DNA of 64,000 nt, taken from positions 85,174,757 through 85,238,756 of the forward strand of contig NC_080546.1 of assembly GCF_028640845.1 (NCBI RefSeq), given 5' to 3'. This DNA comes from Ahaetulla prasina (lineage: Eukaryota > Chordata > Lepidosauria > Squamata > Colubridae). A program made the translations under genes and the position numbers. The notes beneath the pieces were generated by a model. That model searched no databases. It saw only the letters and a list, made by a program, of their open reading frames with translations, and was not told where the DNA came from. Shown here in pieces: positions 54,656-64,000 of this stretch. Position 1 is the first letter of the stretch, and each line of letters begins with the position of its first letter.

Positions 54656-55109
54656 CGATCTCTTTAAAATTCTTGTTCTACCTGTATGAGGAAAAGGGGA
54701 GCAAGGTGGCTTACCTAAGGACTTTTGCCTTTACTGGAGAATAAAAGATCAATAAAATATACGATAAAATCTTGTACATGTTTGTGAATACCATGGCATA
54801 GGTAATGATAAATAGATGAGTAATGAATGAACAGATCTGAAGGTTGTTATAAGCAGCTGTTCCAGGAAATACAACCTCCTTTCTTCCGCTCAAAACCTTA
54901 CTTAGACAGAGTATCCTTCTCATTGCCGATATCTTTTGGAACTAATGAGAAAAATATCAGGTATCAACTGTGACAACTTTCTTTTGGTTCAGATCATTTA
55001 TTCATGATATACATGAGCAAACATCTGTTGTCTTCCCCCAAGTTTTCTGCTTTCTGCTTTTTCTTTTTTTATTCTGATCTCCACTTAGCCACATGTGTGA
55101 TTTTCAAAT
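54656..55109. other. Unassigned sequence
   Basis: AT-rich. No feature recognised. Confidence 0.5.
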
Positions 55110-55230
55110 ATACCGTATTTTTCAGAGTATAAGACGCACCTTTCCCCCCCCCAAAAAAAGACTGGGTGCGTCTTATACTCCAAATGCCCTGCCCAGCTTC
55201 TCAAATGGTGGTTTCAGAGGCTAAAAAAAG
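55110..55230. mobile_element. MITE end, TATAAGACGCACC type
   Basis: TACCGTATTTTTCAGAGTATAAGACGCACC, then the inverted GGGTGCGTCTTATACTCC, a hairpin of about 25-base arms. A 27-bp tandem repeat follows as the probable interior of the element, and no distal end was found. Confidence 0.65.
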
Positions 55231-55486
55231 CATCAGAAAAGAAGCTTCAGAAAAGAAGCCCCCAAACAGAGCTTCAGAAAAAAAGCCTCCAAACAGAGCT
55301 TCAGAAAAAAAGCCCCCAAACAGAGCTTCAGGAAAAAAGCCTCCAAACAGAGCTTCAGAAAAGAAGCCTTCAAACAGAGTTTCAGAAAAAAAGCCTCCAA
55401 ACAGAGCTTTAGGAAAAAAGCTCCCAAACAGAGCTTCAGAAAAGAAGCCCCCAAACAGAGCTTCAGAAAAAAAGCCTCTGAGTCAA
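55231..55486. repeat. 27-bp minisatellite, about 9 units
   Basis: Unit of 27 bases with the phrase GAGCTTCAGAAAAAAAGCC. Because 27 is a multiple of three, one frame reads repeated ASEKKPPNR across 55166-55492. There is no start context, neighbour or conservation to support a protein. Confidence 0.95.
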
Positions 55487-55534
55487 CCTTGAGCCAGTCA
55501 AGACTGAACTCCTGGCAGTGAGCAGAATTAGCCT

Positions 55535-55681
55535 GCAATAGCAATAGCACTTAGACTTATATACTGCTTCACAGTGCTTTACAGCCCTCTCTAAGCAATT
55601 TACAGAGTCAGCAATCTAGGTCCTCATTTTACCAACCTTGGAAGGACGGAAGGCTCAATCTTGATCCCAGTAACCATGCAC
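55535..55681 (-). mobile_element. tRNA-derived SINE 3' half
   Basis: Inverted relative of 13453-13612 and 63746-63870 (plus-strand AATAGCAATAGCACTTAGAC). A MITE abuts its 5' side. Confidence 0.75.
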
Positions 55682-55689
55682 CACCAAGG

Positions 55690-56158
55690 CAGTGGTGAAA
55701 TCTGAACCAGTTTACTACCGGTTCACTGGCTGCGCATGCACAGTGTGCGGACCACATACCAAATGCAAGGTGCAGGCTCACATGCAATGCACACCAAAAG
55801 GAGGCATGGGGTGCGTAGAACAGCGCGGGGGGGAGTGATCAGCTGTGGCGCACAATTTTTTTTTTACTTTTAAAAGCATTTTTCGGCCGAATAGGTTGTA
55901 AAAAAATCCTTTTAAAAGTAAAAAAAAAAGAGGCTCTCACGATCGCGTGGCTCAGCTGTGATCGTCAGAGCCTTTTTTTTAACCTTTTAAAAGCATTTTT
56001 TAAAAGTAGCAGCAAGTGGGGAAATGGGCGACCTGGTATTGGGTGGACATGGGCAGGGGGAGGGGGGCAGGGATTTTTGCTACCAGTTCTCTGAACCCCC
56101 TGTTGCCATTGCTATCGGATCAACTGATCCGGTCTGAACTGGGAGCATTTTACCCCTG
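55690..56158. mobile_element. hAT-like MITE, 469 bp
   Basis: CAGTGGTGAAATC to GCATTTTACCCCTG, with exact CACCAAGG duplications at 55682-55689 and 56159-56166. An internal inverted repeat (TTTACTTTTAAAAGCATTTT at about 55861 and the TTTTAAAAGTAAA arm at 55911) makes a second hairpin. Confidence 0.95.
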
Positions 56159-56440
56159 CACCAAGGCTGCTATTTTATGGGAACAATCAATCACAATTAT
56201 CTGATAATGACTAATTAATTTGAAAGTGTGCAGTGGGCCGAAGGGCAACCAAATTATCTTGCATCCAACCCCAAAATTATTACAGAAACCAAAGTTGAGC
56301 TACAAATAGTATATGTATGTGCGTACCATTTCTCCCAGTTTTGCAAATATATGTCTAACAAGGGCATGGCTTGCTTGGAATATTAATTCATAAGACTTCT
56401 TGGAAAAGGCTGCACTATGAAGAAAGAAAATGTGCAGGTT

Positions 56441-56726
56441 CAAAATATCCTCTGTGGCTCAGACTGGTAAGACAGTCTGTTATTAACAGCAGCTGCTTGC
56501 AATTGCTGCAGGTTCAAGCCCCACCAGGCCCAAGGTTGACTCAGCCTTCCATCCTTTATAAGGTAGGTAAAATGAGGACCCAGATTGTTGGGGAAAATAA
56601 GTTGACTTTGTATATAATATACAAATGGATGAAGACTATTGCTTGACATAGTGTAAGCCGCCCTGAGTCTTCGGAGAAGGGCGGGATATAAATGCAAATA
56701 AATAAATAAATAAAAATAAAATAAAT
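56441..56726 (+). mobile_element. tRNA-derived SINE with L2-like 3' end
   Basis: CTCTGTGGCTCAGACTGG head, GGTTCAAGCCCC box B, core, GCCCTGAGTCTTCGGAGAAG end and AAATAAATAAATAAAA tail. Full length. Confidence 0.88.
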
Positions 56727-57627
56727 ATTCATAACTATTTATTTTCAGCTAGACACTGAGAGAGAAATCAAAACTATATCTTTATCTGAAATAGCTGCCT
56801 GGTTATTTCCCCCATAGACACAAGGGAAGTGCTTTCTACTTTACTTCACACGCAACTTATTGATAATGTTAACGAGTTAATGCACTCTTCTGAAACTTTC
56901 CCATTTTATTCCGCTAGCGTAAATTTATCAACTGTTTTGGGTTGTTTTGTTTTTTTTTAAATGTATAGTATCTGAATATTTTTAAATAATTTGTGAAACA
57001 TGATGACTGAGATATTCGCCTGACCTGGTTGATGGTTTCAATCTTACGGTGGAAACTTAAACAACTGAGCTTCAACAATTTCATATGAACATTTTGAGAT
57101 TTATTTATTCAATGTAATTCACGCATCACTGCCCCACCTCAGCTAGTGAATTTGGTGATATAGGATGACATAAAGGTAATAAAAGACAATTCCGGGGGAG
57201 GGGGGAAATCCAAATCAAAACGAATAAAATACATAGATTGCAATAAAGCAAGGGAACTTTTTCACACATTATGCAGAACAATATAGTCTTCCTGAATTTT
57301 TAAGTGATGAATAATTGTACATTTCAGATCATATAATGGATTTAAGAGTATGTTGGAAATTTAATAGGTATAAAGCTGTTATCGGTTCTCATGCTGTCAA
57401 AAATGTAACATCCCTTCAGACATTCCGACTGAGGAGGAAATTGATTCGAAAGCAGCGATAGGCAATCTAGCATTTTATAAACTTTTACACTACAATTCCC
57501 ATAATCTTTTGTCACTTGTCACAAGGGTGGGTCTGATGCACAAGTCATATCTTGTGAGAAGGACAGATATAGAAAAAAAATTGGATAAATGAATAAATAA
57601 ATAATAATAATAAAACATATGTACATA
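56727..57627. other. Unassigned sequence
   Basis: About 0.9 kb with no recognised repeat. Longest frame 63 codons. Confidence 0.5.
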
Positions 57628-57991
57628 ACAGCAATAGGGACACAGTGGCTCAGCGGCTAGGACGTTGAGCGTGTCGATCAAAAGGTCGGCAGTTCAGCGG
57701 TTCAAATCCCTAGTGCTGCCGAGTAATGGGGTGAGTTCCTGTTACTTGTCCCAGCTTCTGCCAACCTAGCAGTTTGGAAAGCACGTAAAAATGCAAGTAG
57801 AAAAAATAGGGACCACCTTTGGTGGGAAGGGAACAGCGTTCCGTGCACCTTTGGCGTTGAGTCATGCCGGCCACATGACCACGGAGACATCTTCGGACAG
57901 CGCTGGCTCTTCGGCTTTGAAACAGAGATGAGCACCGCCCCCTAGAGTCGGCAACGACTAGCACGTATGTGCGAGGGGAACCTTTACCTTT
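57628..57991 (+). mobile_element. Sauria-type SINE, full length
   Basis: Head CAGTGGCTCAGCGGCTAGG, box B GGTTCAAATCCC, end ACCTTTACCTTTAC. Target duplication TACATAACAGCA before (about 57620-57631) and after (57991-58002). A MITE then landed in the right duplication. Confidence 0.9.
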
Positions 57992-57999
57992 ACATAACA

Positions 58000-58238
58000 G
58001 CAGTGGGTTTCCAATATTCTTACCACCTGTTCACCGCATGTGTGTGGACGCTCACTTCACTCATGCACCATCTGCGCATGTGCCTGGCCTCCCATGCATG
58101 TGCTTTGCTCATGTATACTCCTTCCACTCATGTGCCTGACCTCAAAAACATGGCTAAATAGGTCAGTATTATGTCCAGTAATTACAGTCGCTGCTACCAA
58201 TTCGCTGAAACCGGTATGAACCGGCTGAATACCACCAT
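58000..58238. mobile_element. hAT-like MITE, 239 bp
   Basis: GCAGTGGGTTTCC to GGCTGAATACCACCAT, between ACATAACA (57992-57999) and ACATAATA (58239-58246), one mismatch. Boundaries are uncertain by a base because the duplication overlaps that of the SINE. Confidence 0.75.
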
Positions 58239-58269
58239 ACATAATATCCAGAAGTTATCAAGTTGCCTA

Positions 58270-58343
58270 TTCTATTCTATTCTATTCTATTCTATTCTAT
58301 TCTATTCTATTCTATTCTATTCTATTCTATTCTATTCTATTCT
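58270..58343. repeat. (ATTCT)n microsatellite
   Basis: About 15 units. The neighbour is a reverse-strand AAAT-tailed LINE, not an ATTCT family, so its source element is missing or the array was left behind. Confidence 0.95.
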
Positions 58344-58975
58344 AATTTTTTTATTTTATTTTATTTTATTTATTTTGTCAAATACATATCAAATAATATA
58401 TAAGTGTAAGCATGAATTGAATACATAAAATGAATACAATTAAAGGGAACATTAGGACAGAGACGGTAGGCACGCTGGTGCTCTTATGCACGCCCCTTAC
58501 ATACCTCTTAGGAATGGGGTGAGGTCAACAGTAGACAGTCTTAGGTTAAAGTTTTGGGGATTTTGGGATGAGACCACAGAGTCAGGTAGTGCATTCCAGG
58601 CATTAGCAACTCTGTTACTGAAGTCATATTTTCTACAATCAAGATTGGAGCGGTTCACTTTAAGTTTGAATATATTGTGTGCTCATGTATTGTTGTGGTT
58701 GAAGCTGAAGTAGTCATTGACAGGAAGGACATTGCAGCAGATGATTTTATGAGCTATGCTCAGGTCATACTGAAGGCGGTGTAGTTCTAAATTTTCTAAA
58801 CCCAGAATTTCAAGTCTGGTGGCATAAGGTATTTTGCTGCGATCAGAGGACTCTTCTTGTGAAATATTTCTGGACGCGCTCAATTGTATTAATGTCCGAT
58901 ATGCAGTGTGGGTTCCAGAGAAGAAGAGCTGTAATCGAGAATCGGTCCAGCAAATGTTTTGTATAAATGTTTTGT
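58344..58975 (-). mobile_element. CR1-group LINE (AAAT-tailed family), 3' part
   Basis: The minus strand shares the 3' UTR and C-terminal coding end with 3341-4180 and 37042-37660. The frame 58683-59084 is broken by shifts. The tail reads as ATTTT/ATTT units at 58350-58378. Confidence 0.85.
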
Positions 58976-59795
58976 ATATTCTAATCTGAAACGCGTGTGC
59001 AGAGTTCTGAAACTGAAGAGATTTCAGGCAATCTCCGACAGATGACCTCAAAAAAAAAAGCAAATCCATCAATCTCTGGAACACCTAAATAAGGAATCTA
59101 TCTATCCTAAATTCAGTTCCCGAGTAGAGATCCACAACAGAAGTTTAAAATATTTCTCTCCTGACAAGGGTTGACAGGCACATTATGATTTAATTCTGCG
59201 ATCAATATGCTTTCCCAAACCATTTTCAGACTTCTCTGCAGGGATTAAAAAAATCATTTGTAAAAAACGGGTGATGTTCAAGTGGTTTATATGGATTTTC
59301 TTCCTCCGCCAATTAAGTCATTTACATTCCCTCATGACACGGTCTTCACAGCTGATTGAGCAGAGTGGCTGAATAAGCATAAACTTATCTAAGAATTTCA
59401 CTACCTTCTGCTCAGCGTAGGAGCCAGAGTTAGCAATGATGATTAAGTTGAGCCAACTCTGAGTCATCTATCTGGCAGTGAGGTGTCATTGTCAATGTTG
59501 CAGAGAAATTAATTGCCAGGTGATGTCTTAACATCAGAGAACTGACCTATTAAATGATGCAGGCAATGTCCACTGAAGGGCTAAGGGTACTGTATTAACT
59601 TGTACAGTCCAGGGTCAAGATACATCAATGGAAGGTTGAGGATATATACCGATGCAAATTTTGCCACTCAGAATTATCCATCTGGTATTCATTGGTGCTC
59701 TCTAGAGAGCTATAAGAAGAGATTAACTGATTCTTGAACTGTAGGATGTCATCTTAAACCTTTGGATATAAAAGGGCTGATTGTTGGCTCTAATG
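58976..59795. other. Unassigned sequence
   Basis: About 0.8 kb, no recognised repeat, no notable frame. Confidence 0.5.
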
Positions 59796-59986
59796 CTCCC
59801 TCTCTGTCTCTCCCTCTCCCCTCCTTTCCTCCTCCCCTCTCTCCCTTCCTCCTTCCGTCTCTCCATCTCTCTGTCTCTGTCTCTCTCCCTCCCTCTCCCT
59901 CCCACTCTCCATCCCTCCCTCAAGTCTCTCCATCTCTCTCTCTCCTCCTCCCTCTCTCCTTCCCTCCCTCCATCTCTCCGTCTTTG

Positions 59987-60017
<31 letters not shown>

Positions 60018-60125
60018 GTCTTTGTCTCTTTCCCTCTCCCTCCCTCTCCCTCTCTCCCTCGCTCTTTCTGTCTCTCCATCTCTCTCTCTCTCTTTCTTTC
60101 TGTCTCTCCCTCTCTCCCTCTCCCT
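59796..60125. repeat. CT-rich low-complexity tract
   Basis: TCTCCCTCCCTC-type sequence over 330 bases. Long frames on both strands are compositional. Confidence 0.95.
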
Positions 60126-60243
60126 AGGCAAACTAGATGTTCTGCAAACTCTTGAAATCAGGGTCCTTAAGAAAGCATGTTGACATCTCTCTGTTTGATC
60201 TAAGGAATATCTAAGACTTTACCAGGAAAATCATAGATAAAAA

Positions 60244-60351
60244 AGAGGTTGGACAACCACCTGTCTGAAATGATATAGGGACTCCTGCTTGAGCAGGGGC
60301 TTACACGAGAAGACCGCCAAGGTCTCTTCCAACTCTGTTATTCTGAGTGTG
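60244..60351 (+). mobile_element. CR1 LINE 3' end
   Basis: GAGGTTGGACAACCACCTGTC... CCTGCTTGAGCAGGGG... CCAACTCTGTTATTCTG, without an expanded tail. Confidence 0.85.
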
Positions 60352-60384
60352 AATCCAGGATAGTGCATAGGTGTGCCTGTGAAG

Positions 60385-60639
60385 CAGGGGTGAAATCCAG
60401 CAGTTTCTGACAGGTTCTGGAGAACTGGTAGCAGAAATTTTGAGCAGTTCGGAGAACTGGTAGTGGAAATTTTGAGTAGTTCGAAGAACCGGCAAATACC
60501 ACCTCTGGCTGGCTCCAGAGTGGGGTGGGAATGGGGATTTTACAGTATCCTTCCCCTGCCATGCCCACCAAGCCACACCACGCTCACCAAGCCACACCCA
60601 CAGAACCAGTAGTAAAAAAAAAATTGGATTTCACCACTG
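60385..60639. mobile_element. hAT-like MITE, GGGTGAAATCC family, 255 bp
   Basis: CAGGGGTGAAATCC to GGATTTCACCACTG, between ctgtgaag (60377-60384) and cggtgaag (60640-60647), one mismatch. It has a single internal 42-bp unit, the short form of the family. The phrase GAGAACTGGTAGCGGAAATTTTGAG is duplicated near its left side. Confidence 0.92.
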
Positions 60640-60647
60640 CGGTGAAG

Positions 60648-61005
60648 GTTATAACTACACAAGAATATTAACAAGGGATGTTTCTATTCTATTTTCAAAG
60701 CACTCGATATGTTTTAACATCTAGGCATTTAAGCCTCGCTGCCTCCATATTGTTGATTGAAAGAGCTAACAAGGATAAACAATTCTCTACCAGCAAACTA
60801 CTCAACTCGTGACGTGGAGAAAAAGGAATCTGTGTATTTACAGTTTTGTCCCTTAGCAACTCTGTGTCAGCTTTAACAAATTCAACCATTAAATCTATTT
60901 GGTTTACATTTACGAAAGGAGTCCAGAAGCATTGATTGATAATCTGTTCCTGGCTCACAATATAAGGATTATACCCCCTTATGACTGAACAAGGGAAATT
61001 ATGGT
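60648..61005. other. Unassigned sequence
   Basis: An 87-codon minus-strand frame (60695-60958) has no recognisable domain. Confidence 0.45.
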
Positions 61006-61010
61006 CTACC

Positions 61011-61568
61011 TATTGTGGTCTGTCAGCAGCCTATGGAGTTGGCAACGGAGTCGGACAGCGATGAGGCTGAGGTGGGGCCAGGGCCATCGGGAAGTGAGGT
61101 GCGGACTCCAGAGTCTCCAGAGACTGATAGTAGTGAGGCAGAGGAACAGGAGGAGCCAGTTCCTAATGCACACATGAGAAGAGCTGCCAGAAGGCAAGAG
61201 CAGCTCAAGCAGAGAGGACAACTCAGGAGTAAGGCCAAGAGATGATTGGCCCCTCCCATAAGGCTTAAAAAAGACCAATAATGGCATTTGAGCTTTACTG
61301 GAAAACAACATTGTAGCTGCGTCTTCTGCTCCATCTTCTGCTTCATATATGTCTTTGTTTTTGTGGCTTCTGGACATTTGCCAGGAAGGGCCTTTGGCAG
61401 TTTGCCTAATTGGACTAAGGTTTGTGAGATAACTGAGGAATTTTTGTTGGGAGGCATTTGTTTTACTTTGAGTTGAACAACTCTGGGAATGAAGTAATTC
61501 CCAGCTGTTCGAATGAAGTTTGTTTTTTCCACGGACTAAGTTTACCTACTTGGGCCTGGGTCACAATA
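61011..61568 (+). mobile_element. Solo LTR, group B
   Basis: TATTGTGGTC (decayed TG start) to TCACAATA, with exact CTACC duplications at 61006-61010 and 61569-61573. TTAAAAAAG TATA-like at about 61264. Aligns with 10662-11268; the conserved phrase GATTGGCCCCTCCCATAAGG precedes the TATA region in both. Confidence 0.92.
61012..61245 (+). pseudogene. LTR-embedded open frame, group B reference
   Basis: Open for 77 codons from LTR base 2. It has an acidic serine-rich part (ESDSDEAEVGPGPSGSE, ETDSSEAEEQEE), then a basic tail (MRRAARRQEQLKQRG, ending RSKAKR), stopping 20 bases before the TATA region. Same acidic-to-basic layout as groups A and C, but without the GRP core. Confidence 0.5.
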
Positions 61569-61573
61569 CTACC

Positions 61574-62113
61574 CATACTAATATTCCTGCTTTCTCCTTT
61601 ATGGATAGAATCCAAAGCCACAGTTTTATTTTACAGGAATAGACTTTAAGCAGTGGGGCGGGGGGGTAGGGGTGAAAAAAATCTCTTGTACCTTGGATGT
61701 TGATATTCCTGAAATCTAAAATTATTCAAAATGCTATGACTTAAAGTACATGCCACTGACATTTTTTCGAGAGGGCTTTAAACCCTGAAAGACACAGAAA
61801 AGAGGAAGACTGTCCCAGCTCAGACCGTGTGGTTTTCCACTGGCCATAAATAATGCATTCCCTTCTCTACTTATGCTGTAATTACACATGACATATGGCA
61901 TATGTTGTTTCTGGAAATCTAGAGGGCTTCTACTTTCTGCTAAGAAAAAAAAAAAACAAGGGTCATAAATACGAAGGGCATTTTTAGTTGAAAAAATCTT
62001 TCCACATATATAATATTCTTACACTGGGCTTGGATTAGTTTGGGTGGAAAAAAGTGGAAATACTGAAGTTTCCGTCAAGTCCAAGACAGCTCTGGGTGAC
62101 TTCATGGACACAT
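61574..62113. other. Unassigned sequence
   Basis: A-rich patch at 61945-61957. No feature recognised. Confidence 0.5.
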
Positions 62114-62121
62114 CCATGAAC

Positions 62122-62447
62122 CAGTGGTGGAATTCAATTTTTTTTACTATCGGTTCTGTGGGCGTGGCTTGGTGGGTGTAGCAGGGGAAGGATACTGCAA
62201 AATCTCCATTCCCACCCCACTCCAGGGGAAGGATACTACAAAATCTCCGTTCCCATGCCACTCCAGGGAAAGGTTACTGCAAAATTCCCATTCCCTCTCA
62301 GCTCCTGGGGGAAGGATATTGCAAAATCTCCATTCCCACCCCACTCTGGGGCGAGCCAGAGGTGGCATTTGCCGGTTCTCTGAACTACTCAAAATTTCCG
62401 CTACCGGTTCTCCAGAACCTGTCAGAACCTGCTAAATTTCATTCCTC
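62122..62447. mobile_element. hAT-like MITE, GGGTGAAATCC family, 326 bp
   Basis: CAGTGGTGGAATTC to AAATTTCATTCCTC. The flanks ccatgaac and ccatggat match at 6 of 8, so it is an older copy. About four internal 42-bp-type units. Confidence 0.85.
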
Positions 62448-62455
62448 CCATGGAT

Positions 62456-63000
62456 TCTTTTTCGCAAAAGCATACAAGCCTTTTTCCAGGATGTTATATT
62501 TTCAATCTACCCTGGTATTTTTCTGATGGTCTTCCAATCAACTATATATTTTGACATTCAACTAACAGCATTGAGATTCTACATCATTCCTGGACAGGTA
62601 AGAAAAAAAAAAAGAAATAAGTTTCAGAGTTGCCTGTGGTAGAAACTTCAGCTAGGCTGGAAGGAGGAGTTAAGAAAGGCTCATGTTTTGAGTTATTGTG
62701 ATGCAAGAAGTGGTCAGGCCAATCTCTCCCAGAATCCTCAAAGCCTTACCTTGCCATTCCCAAGAAAATGTACTCAGTTGGGTGAGATTCTTCTGATGTA
62801 GCCGATTAGGAATACATTACTGTTGGGACTCTTCACACGTAGTTGTGGTTGTTTTCCCCTTCAATTGCCCTTTGATATGTAAAATATATGGTTACCCATG
62901 ATCTTGAGATGGTAAAACTCTCTTTTACATAGAATTTAATTTATAATGCATAACGCATCTTTTTAAACAACACAGAATTTGATTCTGGAATCATCTAATA
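62456..63000. other. Unassigned sequence
   Basis: No feature recognised. Confidence 0.5.
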
Positions 63001-63351
63001 CAGGGGTGTCAAACTCAAGGCCCCAAGGGGCCGGATCCGGCCCGTGGAGTGCTTAGATCTGGCCTGCGGGGCCGCCCTGTCAACAAAAACAGAGCTTGGG
63101 AGGGCCACATGCATCCTTCCCGAGCTCCATTTTCTCTGGCAGAGGGTTGCAGGAGGCCATCGCAGCCAAAAACAGAGCTCGGGAGCCCGTTTTCTCTGGC
63201 AAGAGTGCTCGGGCAGCCACAGACGCTCCTGACATGAGTGAGGTCAAGCTGGCCACACCCACCCTGTCCATGCCCACTCGCCCCCCCTGCCCCCCGAGGT
63301 ATAACAGAACTGTGATGTGGCCCTCAATGAAATCGAGTTTGACACCCCTTC
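63001..63351. mobile_element. hAT-like MITE, GTCAAACTC type, 351 bp
   Basis: CAGGGGTGTCAAACTC to GAGTTTGACACCCCTTC. The flanks atctaata and ctctaatg match at 6 of 8. Contains GGCCGGATCCGGCCCGTGG. The frame-like stretches are compositional. Confidence 0.85.
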
Positions 63352-63473
63352 CTCTAATGCAAGATGGGATGCTGGGTACCAGTTTGGCTAGCTGCAAAAA
63401 ATAAATAAATAAAAAGCATTGGACTAATTGGACCAATTTATAGCCATCAGTCAATGCAATGCAATGTCTCTGA

Positions 63474-63590
63474 AGGGATTTGCAGTATCCTTCCCCTGGA
63501 GTGGGGTGGGAATGGAGATTTTGCAGTATCCTTCCCCTGCTACACCCACCAAGCCACGCCCACAGAACCGATAGTAAAAAAAAAATTGAA
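63474..63590. mobile_element. hAT-like MITE fragment (GGGTGAAATCC family)
   Basis: Two internal units, then CACCCACCAAGCCACGCCCAC and CAGAACCGATAGTAAAAAAA. Both termini are lost. Confidence 0.8.
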
Positions 63591-63745
63591 TGATGGATTA
63601 GATAGGCCAAAGGTATGGTCCGGCAAGTTTTTGCTCATGTGTTTTCTATCATCTCATGAACAATCTACTTCCATGAACAAATAATAGCTGGGGTTTTTGT
63701 TTTTTTTCAGTTTTGGGGCTGGGTTGACAAGGAAATGTGTTAAAT

Positions 63746-63870
63746 CTCTTCTTCTATCCTTCTGAGATTGGTAAAATGAGGACCCAGATTGCTGGGGTGA
63801 TATGCTCTGTAAACTGCTTAGAGAAGGCTGTAAAGCTCTGTGAAGTGGTCTATAAGTGTTATTGCCCTTC
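63746..63870 (+). mobile_element. tRNA-derived SINE 3' half
   Basis: AAAATGAGGACCCAGATTGCTGG, then AGTGGTCTATAAGTGTTATTG, matching 13490-13612. Its end runs into the CCTT array. Confidence 0.75.
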
Positions 63871-64000
63871 CTTCCTTCCTTCCTTCCTTCCTTCCTTCCT
63901 TCCTTCCTTCCTTCCTTCCTTCCTTCCTTCCTTCCTCCCTCCCTCCCTTCCCTTCTTCCCTTCCCTCCCTCCCTCCCTCCCTTCCTTCCTCCCTCCCTCC
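63871..64000. repeat. (CCTT)n and (CCCT)n microsatellite, continuing past the window
   Basis: About 17 CCTT units, then CCCT-type sequence to the window edge. It begins exactly at a SINE end. Confidence 0.95.

Noticed and set aside
10662..61568. Calling the LTRs endogenous retrovirus LTRs of a named class
   Set aside because: No gag, pol or env sequence is present, and 5-bp duplications fit both Ty3/Gypsy and some ERVs.

Overview
The window looks like gene-poor intergenic or intronic DNA from a squamate reptile, most likely a snake. The basis is the repeat content: Sauria-type tRNA SINEs ending in ACCTTT, a Bov-B LINE fragment, several CR1-group LINE families whose 3' ends run into (ATTCT/AATAG)n microsatellites, GATA/GACA (Bkm-like) arrays, and a dense load of hAT-type short elements. 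I found no intact host gene and no tRNA or functional rRNA gene. The open frames are LINE reverse-transcriptase remnants, LTR-embedded frames, or microsatellite translations.

Layout: 1-5.3 kb is GATA/GACA repeat, then two truncated LINEs. 6.2-9.4 kb holds a hAT-like MITE with an internal 42-bp minisatellite, a near-perfect hairpin MITE, and a 0.7-kb AATAG/AATGG tract forming the tail of a reverse-strand LINE. 10.1-16.4 kb holds a TA-flanked MITE, two solo LTRs, CR1 pieces and two MITEs. 17.0-18.3 kb is an array of Penelope-like units carrying 34-nt hammerhead-ribozyme-like motifs. 18.3-23.8 kb holds LINE copies, GATA arrays and a solo LTR inside a CR1. 24.2-26.7 kb is a six-element nest. 27.6-36.3 kb holds a Sauria SINE, a LINE with identifiable reverse-transcriptase boxes, a solo LTR with a templated inverted insertion, and several MITEs. 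37-46 kb holds LINEs, SINEs, Bov-B and MITEs. 46.4-48.7 kb is another nest: CR1, then a MITE, then a twin-primed SINE, an unidentified degraded coding fragment, another MITE and an L2 LINE. 49-64 kb holds a 5S-like fragment, a SINE inside a SINE, CR1 copies, two more solo LTRs, a 27-bp minisatellite, MITEs and CT-rich repeats.

The most unusual signals are four. (1) Repeated 34-nt motifs have a hammerhead architecture (CTGAAGA, one base, 6-bp stem, 6-nt loop, GAAACGTC). They occur on both strands as inverted pairs, and one related copy is split by an LTR. (2) There are eight solo LTRs and no internal region. Seven keep an open frame that starts at LTR base 2, and those of one group end in a basic tail with a GRP core. 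(3) Twenty-plus hAT-like MITEs can be delimited to the base by 8-bp target duplications, which dates the nested insertions relative to one another. (4) There are footprints of template switching: a 33-bp inverted copy inside an LTR, a 56-bp exact local duplication, and a SINE with a 5' inversion.

No genes act together here. The biology is that of mobile elements: LINE machineries that plausibly mobilise SINEs and seed microsatellites, and DNA elements and LTRs that invade earlier copies. All family assignments are from remembered consensus features and direct comparison of copies within the window; no database search was run.
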